Positions 1 to 5,910 of a stretch of DNA of 11,202 nucleotides are shown in pieces (positions within the stretch are counted from its first letter, which is position 1; each line of letters opens with the position of its first letter). The notes beneath the pieces are model-generated. The model was not told the DNA's origin. It saw only the letters and a program-made list of their open reading frames with translations, and did no database searches. The DNA is from Alphaproteobacteria bacterium (GTDB lineage Bacteria > Pseudomonadota > Alphaproteobacteria > Micavibrionales > Micavibrionaceae), in contig JALZUF010000090.1 of the NCBI GenBank assembly GCA_023301785.1, positions 1 to 11,202 on the forward strand, written 5' to 3'. A program made the translations under genes and the position numbers.

Positions 1-497
1 ACAGCCTTCACACCAGATAAATTTGTTTCGGATAGCTTCGCACCTGTGAAAATTGCATTCCACGTATGGGCGCCAGTATCACTTCGCTCACGATTATCTA
101 GTGTTCCGTCGCTACGTTGATCCATAATCTTACCTTCACGCAAATCGGCTGAATCTAAATCGGCACCAGATAAATTGGCCCCCGCAACATAAGCGCCTCT
201 GAAATCAGCACGTTTAAAATTAGCATTTTCTAAATTCGCGTTTTGTAAGTCACAGGCAAAAAAACAAGATGACATATAATTACCACCCGAAAGATCAGTA
301 TTTTTTAGATTAGATCCTGTGAAATCTGATTGAGATAGGTCTACACCACGTAAAGATAAACCTGAAATATCAACAAATTTCAGCATCGCACGTCTTCCAC
401 CTTTTTGGCTTAAGATGAATTTTTTATGTAATTCAACAACTTCGTCCAGATCACTCTGCGACATTCGTTTTAATTTACTGGCGGGTGCATCACTCAT
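1..497 (-). CDS. Pentapeptide-repeat protein, 5' part (C-terminus lost at left edge)
   Basis: The frame opens with ATG at 497 and stays open to base 1, giving about 165 residues without a stop; the C-terminus lies outside the window. After a polar N-terminal segment (residues 1-35, which includes a QKGGRR stretch), residues 41-122 are tandem A(D/N)LXX-type repeats such as VDLSQ, SDFTG, SNLKN, TDLSG, ANLEN, ANFKR, ADFRG, ANLSG, ADLDS and ADLRE. These should form a right-handed quadrilateral beta-helix. A charged, non-repetitive stretch at residues 123-146 interrupts the helix, and repeats resume at 147 (AIFTG, AKLSE, TNLSG). There is no signal peptide or membrane segment, so it is probably cytoplasmic. 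The molecular role is unknown, as for most of this family; there is no specific reason to call it a gyrase-protecting Qnr protein. It starts 16 bases after the pgi stop codon and is probably cotranscribed with pgi. The Shine-Dalgarno match is weak. Confidence 0.88.
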   Translation of the reverse strand, partial: MSDAPASKLKRMSQSDLDEVVELHKKFILSQKGGRRAMLKFVDISGLSLRGVDLSQSDFTGSNLKNTDLSGGNYMSSCFFACDLQNANLENANFKRADFRGAYVAGANLSGADLDSADLREGKIMDQRSDGTLDNRERSDTGAHTWNAIFTGAKLSETNLSGVKA

Positions 498-513
498 ATA
501 TCTTAGGGTATAT

Positions 514-2103
514 CTATTTGGTTAATTTGTGAATAATAGAATGCAGACTCTTTGTTGAGGCATCCGCGTTACTTAAATCGCCACTTTCAAGCTTTTGTGA
601 TAACTCTTTTCCTAATTCAACGCCATACTGATCAAAACTATTGACGTTCCATACAACGCCCTGGACAAAAGTTTTATGTTCATAAAGCGCAATAAGCTGA
701 CCAAGGTTAAAAGCATCCATTTTGTTTATAAGAAGTGTTGAGCTTGGCTTATTACCCTCAAAATAACGGTAAGGTTGATCAGGGTTTTGTCGCCCTTGCA
801 TCATTGCTTGGCCTTGTGCCAGCATATGACTTAAAAGTAATTCATGATGATGAGGAAGGCCACTATCATCTTGTACGACACCTATGAAATCACAAGGAAT
901 AGTTTCGCTTCCTTGATGGAGAAGCTGGTAAAAACTATGTTGCCCGTTGGTGCCAACTTCGCCAAACAGAACAGAGCCCGTCTCATAATCAGTTATTGCG
1001 TTCCCATCATAATCCACACTCTTGCCATTTGATTCCATTTCTAATTGTTGTAGATAAGCAGGGAAATGAAGCAAGCTTTGGGCATAAGGTAAAATTGCCA
1101 AGTGAGGCAATTTTAAAAAGCTACGATTCCACACACCAATTAGCGCCATTAAAATAGGTAGGTTTTGTTCCATTGGGGTGTCCGTAAAATGACGATCCAT
1201 TTTATAAGCGCCAGCCAACAGTGTTTCAAACTTATCAAATCCATGTTGTAAACAAATGGACAAACCTACAGCAGACCAAAGGCTAAAACGACCATTCACC
1301 CAATCCCACATAGGAAAAATATTAACTGGGTGCACACCAAACTCTTCAACAGCTTTAATATTCGATGAGACAGCAACAAAGTGCGGCCCAATATCGGTAT
1401 TTGCGGGCAGGTTATCTTGAAGCCATTGTCGCGCCGTTAAGGCATTATTCAATGTCTCCTGTGTTTTAAAGCTTTTGGAAATGACAACAAACAATGTTTC
1501 ATCGGCATTGGCACTTTTCAATGCTGTTTGAATATCGTCACCATCAATATTAGATACAAAAACAGTCTCAATAATTGTATCATCATCAGAGGCACAAATA
1601 TTCAAGGCTTCGCTTACAAGTCTTGGCCCCAGATCAGATCCACCAATGCCAATAGATATAATTTTTTTAATTGATTTCCCTGTTGCACCCTGATGTTGAC
1701 CAGATCTGACATCAACACTAAATTTCTTCATCTTATCTAGCGCGGCATAGACAACTGGAATAATATTTTCGCCGTCAATTATTACTTCGTCTGAAGAGGG
1801 GCGGCGTAGAGCTGTGTGAAGTACAGCGCGATTTTCGGTATTATTAATTTTTTGACCAGAAAACATTGCGTTCTTTTTGGCTTCAAAATCACTTTCACCT
1901 AATAACGAGATGAGGTTTTGGATAATATTTGTATTCAGGCGTTGCTTCGAATAATCAAAAATAAAATCATCACTTTGAACGAGTAAAGATTCAGACCGTT
2001 TATCATCTTGCGCAAAAAAATCATTTAAATGTTGGTCACGTGTTTTATCGGCCAAAGCATTTAGGGTGTTCCAGCTTGGTTTCTGAGTAGGATTATTCGA
2101 CAT
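514..2103 (-). CDS. pgi: Glucose-6-phosphate isomerase
   Basis: This enzyme interconverts glucose 6-phosphate and fructose 6-phosphate in the cytoplasm. I chose ATG at 2103 (529 residues). An upstream TTG at 2154 would add 17 residues and overlap the M16 gene by 62 bases, whereas the ATG protein begins MSNNPTQKPSW, which aligns with the E. coli start MKNINPTQ. Visible motifs are the sugar-phosphate loop GIGGSDLGP (152-160), SKSFKTQET (209-217, a variant of SKTFTTQET), WDWVNGRFS (266-274), MESNGK with the catalytic Glu at 357, GTNGQH with the catalytic His at 389, and the C-terminal FDQYGVELGK with the conserved Lys at 499. Two positions differ from the usual signature: GGR is NGR, and GEPGTNGQ is GEVGTNGQ. 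The catalytic residues themselves are intact, so it is probably active. The start overlaps the end of the upstream M16 gene by 11 bases, suggesting coupled translation. Confidence 0.97.
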   Translation of the reverse strand: MSNNPTQKPSWNTLNALADKTRDQHLNDFFAQDDKRSESLLVQSDDFIFDYSKQRLNTNIIQNLISLLGESDFEAKKNAMFSGQKINNTENRAVLHTALRRPSSDEVIIDGENIIPVVYAALDKMKKFSVDVRSGQHQGATGKSIKKIISIGIGGSDLGPRLVSEALNICASDDDTIIETVFVSNIDGDDIQTALKSANADETLFVVISKSFKTQETLNNALTARQWLQDNLPANTDIGPHFVAVSSNIKAVEEFGVHPVNIFPMWDWVNGRFSLWSAVGLSICLQHGFDKFETLLAGAYKMDRHFTDTPMEQNLPILMALIGVWNRSFLKLPHLAILPYAQSLLHFPAYLQQLEMESNGKSVDYDGNAITDYETGSVLFGEVGTNGQHSFYQLLHQGSETIPCDFIGVVQDDSGLPHHHELLLSHMLAQGQAMMQGRQNPDQPYRYFEGNKPSSTLLINKMDAFNLGQLIALYEHKTFVQGVVWNVNSFDQYGVELGKELSQKLESGDLSNADASTKSLHSIIHKLTK

Positions 2104-3448
2104 TGGGTAACTCACTGACGGTTTCTTTTGATTCAATATTTTCTGGATTTCCAACCATGATAGTCGTCATTTTTTTAGGATCTAAAACTTTGTTGGCAAC
2201 ACGTTGAATGTCATCGCGTGTTACGGCATTAATATCATTAATGAAATCATCCAAATAAGTAACGCTACGGTTATCAAGCTGTAAACTCACTAAAATACCA
2301 GCCACCTTATCTGTTGACGTTAACGATAAGGGCAATGATCCCGTGATATAAGATTGAGCATCTTTTAACGTCTCTTTATCAACTTTATCATTTTTTATTA
2401 CGGCCATCTGCGCCTCTATAATATTCATCATCTCATTTACAGATTTATTTTTGGTAGAAGTTGATATTTTTATGAGGTTTGTAAGTTCGGGGTTAAAGAG
2501 GCTGGAATATATACCGTATGTGAGGCCGCGTTTTTCACGTGCTTCTTCCATCAGCTTTGATCCAAATCCGCCGCCGCCATAAATGTAATTCATAACTTGT
2601 AAGGCTTTGTAATCAGGATCATCCATAGGAAGAGACGGCATTGCAGCAGTGATGATTGTTTGCGGAATATCTTTTTCAAAAACAAAATTTTTATTTTCAT
2701 TAATTAAGTTTACAGGCTCAATTTTATTTTCTTTAGCCTGTTTAGGAAGGTTTCCAAATACATCATCTAAAACAAGAACGGCTTCTGTTTTACTGATGTC
2801 GCCAGTTATGCCTATGACAAGATTACTTTGCGCAATCCAATTTTTATGGTGCTGTTTTAAATCCTCTGGTGTCAGGCTTGCCAATGTCGTCAGTGTGCCG
2901 CCACTGTTGAAAGCATAAGGGTGGTCGCTATATAGCTTATCATTGAAAATACGGGCATTAATCCAGTTCGGATCGCCTTTGCTTGAACGTATGCGCGCCA
3001 TATTTGATTGACGCATACGTTCAACAGGTTCTGCATCAAAACGCGGCTCATTTAAAGCGAGCTTCAACAGCTCAAAAGCTTTGTCTTTGTTACGGCTTAG
3101 CGTTTTTAGCTTGCCGCCAAAATTATCACGAGATGAATTGAAATAAAGCGTGATTGAATTATCGCTTAATGCTTTTTGGAACTCTTGTGATTTTAGATCG
3201 CCGGCGCCTTCATCCATTGTATTAGATAACAGCTGTGCTAAGCCTTGTTGTTCTTTACTGTTTTGAATAGACCCCGCATTTTTGAAAGAAAAGGACACGG
3301 CTATAATCGGCAGACTATGATCTTCAACTAGCCAAGCTTTAATACCGCTTGCGCTTTCAATTTCTTGAATATCTAAAAACTTATCTTTGGCGGATACGGG
3401 CGCGCTGATTAAAAAGAAAACAATAAAGAGTGCTATAAAAATTTTCAT
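2093..3448 (-). CDS. M16-family peptidase-like protein, non-catalytic (R/Y) partner
   Basis: This is an exported homologue of the M16 (pitrilysin/MPP) metallopeptidases. I chose ATG at 3448 (451 residues). From there the protein starts with a classic signal peptide, MKIFIALFIVFFLISAPVSA, and the start codon overlaps the stop of the upstream M16 gene as ATGA. A farther ATG at 3526 would add 26 charged residues in front of the signal peptide. The zinc-binding HxxEH motif is replaced by QLLSN (residues 72-76), so this subunit should not bind catalytic zinc. It does carry the C-terminal-domain segment GGGGFGSKLMEEAREKRG followed by LTYGIYS (residues 291-314), with the Arg and Tyr pair used for substrate binding in this family. 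Together with the upstream gene it resembles the Sphingomonas two-subunit M16 arrangement (one chain HxxEH, one chain R/Y). I infer a periplasmic heterodimer; the substrate is unknown. Confidence 0.92.
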   Translation of the reverse strand: MKIFIALFIVFFLISAPVSAKDKFLDIQEIESASGIKAWLVEDHSLPIIAVSFSFKNAGSIQNSKEQQGLAQLLSNTMDEGAGDLKSQEFQKALSDNSITLYFNSSRDNFGGKLKTLSRNKDKAFELLKLALNEPRFDAEPVERMRQSNMARIRSSKGDPNWINARIFNDKLYSDHPYAFNSGGTLTTLASLTPEDLKQHHKNWIAQSNLVIGITGDISKTEAVLVLDDVFGNLPKQAKENKIEPVNLINENKNFVFEKDIPQTIITAAMPSLPMDDPDYKALQVMNYIYGGGGFGSKLMEEAREKRGLTYGIYSSLFNPELTNLIKISTSTKNKSVNEMMNIIEAQMAVIKNDKVDKETLKDAQSYITGSLPLSLTSTDKVAGILVSLQLDNRSVTYLDDFINDINAVTRDDIQRVANKVLDPKKMTTIMVGNPENIESKETVSELPNVE

Positions 3449-4824
3449 TCTTTTTCTTCTTTCACTTCTTTCGGGGCTTCTGCCTTTTTGGGATATAAAT
3501 ACCCAGTCACGGCGGGGCGTAACCATGGCGCATCAGGATCAAGATATTTTTGTGCAACACTCTGAACGTTTTCTTTTGTGATGGCTTTTATCATCTCAGG
3601 CCAATTTTCAATATCGTCCAATGAGCTTCCTGTTGTAATACCATAGCCAATGGTCATGGCAGGGCCGCTGAGGCTGTCTCTTGCAAAAACGGCACTATCA
3701 ATAAGTTGTTGCTTTGCATCGGCCAACTCTTTATCCGTCACGCCATTTTCACGCAAATTCGCAATCTCTTGATGAACGTCCTTAATTAGGGCTTCAGGCT
3801 CTAACCCTTTTTTTGGTGTTCCATATAAAGTAATTGTACCGTAATCAAGCGCTGTACCGCTAAAGGATATACCAACAGACGTTGCATTCTTTTTTTCTAC
3901 GACTAGAGTCTTATACAGTCTAGTTGTTGGACCACCGCTTAGAATTTGTTCAAGAACCTGTAAGGCAAGAGCATCGTCTTTATTTTGATTAAAACTGGGC
4001 GCTATATATGTCTCTTGGAAGCTGGGCTGGTGAATAGAGGCGTGCTCTAATACCATTTCAGTATTGCCGATGGCTTTAGGAACATTGGGACGCAGACGCG
4101 ATATATTTTCTTTTGGTTTTAACTTTTTAAAATGCTTTTCAACAATAGGTCGAACACTTTTCACGGTCACATCACCACTAATCACGATAACTGCATTATT
4201 GGGAGCATACCATTTATCATAGAAAGTTTTCACATCATCCCATTCGTACTCTTCAATTTCATCCATCCATCCAATGACGGGCGTGCCATAAGGGTGGTTT
4301 ACAAATAAAGCACTCCGTAATTGCTCGCCGAGTAACCCTTTAGGGTCATTTTCGGTGCGTTGCCTACGCTCTTCTAAAACAACTTTTTTCTCTGACTTGA
4401 AATGTTCTTCAGGCACAGAAAGGTTCATCATACGATCTGCTTCCATTGATAAAACTGTGTCTAAATAATCGACATGGATCGTTTGGAAATAGGCCGTGAA
4501 ATCTTGCCCTGTAAAGGCATTATCATTACCGCCCAATTTTTTAACAGTACGCGAAAACTCACCTGGTTTCAATTTCTTGGTACCTTTAAACATTAAATGC
4601 TCAAAGTAATGTGCCATACCAGATAGGCCTTGTGGCTCATCCGCGGCACCAACTTTGTACCAAATCATCGATGTCACAACAGGCGCACGGTTATTCGGAA
4701 TAACAATAACACGTAACCCATTTTTTAAGCTAAATTCTTCTGCGTTAAAAACTTTTGCGAAAGCAGGCGTAATGAGGATTAAGGTGGTTAAAAGAAAAGT
4801 TGATATAAACGATTTTAATAGCAT
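3445..4824 (-). CDS. M16-family zinc metallopeptidase, catalytic subunit
   Basis: This is a probable periplasmic zinc protease of family M16 (pitrilysin/PqqL/MPP-beta type). ATG at 4824 gives 459 residues beginning with the signal peptide MLLKSFISTFLLTTLILITPAFA. A TTG at 4836 would add four residues, but the ATG is preferred: it lies one base after the upstream stop and has a GAG at a suitable distance. The inverted zinc motif HYFEH (residues 72-76) sits in GMAHYFEHLMFKGT. The third zinc ligand is probably the second Glu of VLEERR (residue 152), 76 residues after the last His, the spacing seen in MPP-beta. The C-terminal domain has RLYKTLVVEK, where many M16 enzymes carry their R/Y substrate-binding pair, but no clear Tyr partner; the next gene supplies that pair. 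The 3' end overlaps that gene by four bases (ATGA). The substrate cannot be read from the sequence. Confidence 0.95.
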   Translation of the reverse strand: MLLKSFISTFLLTTLILITPAFAKVFNAEEFSLKNGLRVIVIPNNRAPVVTSMIWYKVGAADEPQGLSGMAHYFEHLMFKGTKKLKPGEFSRTVKKLGGNDNAFTGQDFTAYFQTIHVDYLDTVLSMEADRMMNLSVPEEHFKSEKKVVLEERRQRTENDPKGLLGEQLRSALFVNHPYGTPVIGWMDEIEEYEWDDVKTFYDKWYAPNNAVIVISGDVTVKSVRPIVEKHFKKLKPKENISRLRPNVPKAIGNTEMVLEHASIHQPSFQETYIAPSFNQNKDDALALQVLEQILSGGPTTRLYKTLVVEKKNATSVGISFSGTALDYGTITLYGTPKKGLEPEALIKDVHQEIANLRENGVTDKELADAKQQLIDSAVFARDSLSGPAMTIGYGITTGSSLDDIENWPEMIKAITKENVQSVAQKYLDPDAPWLRPAVTGYLYPKKAEAPKEVKEEKE

Positions 4825-4825
4825 T

Positions 4826-5353
4826 TTATTGCTCAATAGAAGGGGTTTCCCCTTCAGTCACAGGCTTGCCAGCTTTCTTATTCTGCATAATACGCTCACT
4901 CTCTTTGACGGGGTCAACGACTGTGGCGGGGGCATCAATTTTCTTGCCGGCACGACCTAAGATTTTATTGAAAGTCGAGGTGCTTTCTTTTTCAACTTTT
5001 TGGGTTTCAACATCAACAACATCACGGATGTTTGAGCGTGCGCCATCGGCATTCGCTTTTTGTAATAAAATCGTCTCGCCTGATGTAAGATTTGGGATCA
5101 CTTTACTGTCAGCTTCACCAAACAACGTGGCTTGTGCTTGTACTTCTGGCGCGCTTTCTTGAGGGCGTTGCATACCAGGACGCGGTAAAGGCAACTGATT
5201 AAGGCTCGCTGGCATTTCAAGGGGCTCACGTGTCACAATCGCAAACTCATCAGGTGCTTTCTTTGAAAAATCAAATTGTTCTTGTGTTGCGGTACAGGCG
5301 GCCAAAACAGTCGCCGATGCGCCTAATAAAAATATAACATTGAAAAATTTCAT
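4826..5353 (-). CDS. DUF3035 / BamF-like outer membrane lipoprotein
   Basis: This is a small lipoprotein of 175 residues. The signal peptide ends in the lipobox LAAC, with the lipidated Cys at residue 20. The mature part is hydrophilic and low in predicted structure: a Pro-rich segment with EPLEMPASLNQLPLPRPG near residues 43-60, then a polar region ending in a Lys/Glu-rich tail. The mix of lipobox, the (E)PLxMPxxLxxLPxPxPG segment and the place directly after lspA matches the alphaproteobacterial DUF3035 family. That family includes the lipoprotein proposed as BamF of the outer membrane beta-barrel assembly machine; I make this family call from memory of the family, not from a search. No aspartate follows the Cys (it is CTAT), so there is no inner-membrane retention signal of the E. 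coli type, consistent with the outer membrane. The start ATG overlaps the lspA stop by four bases. Confidence 0.85.
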   Translation of the reverse strand: MKFFNVIFLLGASATVLAACTATQEQFDFSKKAPDEFAIVTREPLEMPASLNQLPLPRPGMQRPQESAPEVQAQATLFGEADSKVIPNLTSGETILLQKANADGARSNIRDVVDVETQKVEKESTSTFNKILGRAGKKIDAPATVVDPVKESERIMQNKKAGKPVTEGETPSIEQ

Positions 5354-5904
5354 GATGCCTTTGCCTCATTTGTTTCACGGTTGAAAAATAAATTATAAGT
5401 GACCAACATAACAATACCGACTGAAATACAGCTGTCCGCTACATTAAAGGCAGGGTAGTGCCAACCACCAATATAAAAATCAAGAAAATCTGCGACGGCT
5501 TTGAAATGTAAGCGATCAATAATGTTCCCAATCGCACCACCAATCACCATGGATAAAGAAATTGTTTCAAGCCACGATGTTGAACGGTACAGCCATACAC
5601 TAAAAACAATCACAATCGCGGATGCCATGATAATTAATGGCCATGGGTTCCCCGATTGAAATAGACCAAAGCTTATCCCTTGATTCCAAACCATCGTAAG
5701 ATTGAAAGATGGCATAATTTCGACCGAAATAGGGGGCAAGCGATAAGGTGAGGTGATCCAATCAAAAAAACCAAGGCTCTCGCCTTGTAAGCGCGGTTTA
5801 AAAAAATGCTCCAAGACCAGCCATTTGGAAATTTGATCTAAAATAATAAAGTCTATGATAAGACCCAACCCAATAAGGCGTTTTACGTTATGATTTTTTG
5901 TCAT
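5350..5904 (-). CDS. lspA: Lipoprotein signal peptidase (signal peptidase II)
   Basis: This inner-membrane aspartyl protease cleaves the signal peptide of diacylglyceryl-modified prolipoproteins just before the lipidated Cys. The product has 184 residues and several hydrophobic helices (about 10-30, 87-105, 113-128, 158-174). Conserved family signatures are DQISK (residues 23-27), WNQGISFG (73-80), GNIIDRL with catalytic Asp 130, and FNVADSC with catalytic Asp 157. The first periplasmic loop (about 36-66) is longer than in E. coli LspA. The gene starts six bases after the ileS stop; ileS-lspA is a very common bacterial pairing. It overlaps the next gene by four bases (ATGA), and that gene encodes a lipoprotein that would be a substrate of this enzyme. 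Confidence 0.97.
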   Translation of the reverse strand: MTKNHNVKRLIGLGLIIDFIILDQISKWLVLEHFFKPRLQGESLGFFDWITSPYRLPPISVEIMPSFNLTMVWNQGISFGLFQSGNPWPLIIMASAIVIVFSVWLYRSTSWLETISLSMVIGGAIGNIIDRLHFKAVADFLDFYIGGWHYPAFNVADSCISVGIVMLVTYNLFFNRETNEAKAS

Positions 5905-5910
5905 TGCAAA

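Noticed and set aside
1..497. Qnr-type quinolone resistance protein
   Set aside because: Pentapeptide repeats alone do not imply gyrase protection. The N-terminal segment and charged insert do not look like Qnr, and the C-terminus is missing.
498..513. Terminator or promoter between pgi and the pentapeptide gene
   Set aside because: The gap is only 16 bases, with no inverted repeat or T-run.
2104..2154. N-terminal extension of pgi from an upstream TTG at 2154
   Set aside because: The extra 17 residues have no counterpart in PGI proteins as I know them and would deepen the overlap with the M16 gene to 62 bases. The ATG at 2103 gives an E. coli-like N-terminus.
3449..3526. N-terminal extension of the second M16 protein from an ATG at 3526
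   Set aside because: It puts 26 charged residues ahead of a clear signal peptide and overlaps the upstream coding end; the ATGA at 3445-3448 is the natural start.
4825..4836. TTG start at 4836 for the catalytic M16 protein
   Set aside because: It adds only four residues. The ATG at 4824 follows the preceding stop by one base and has a GAG at a better distance.
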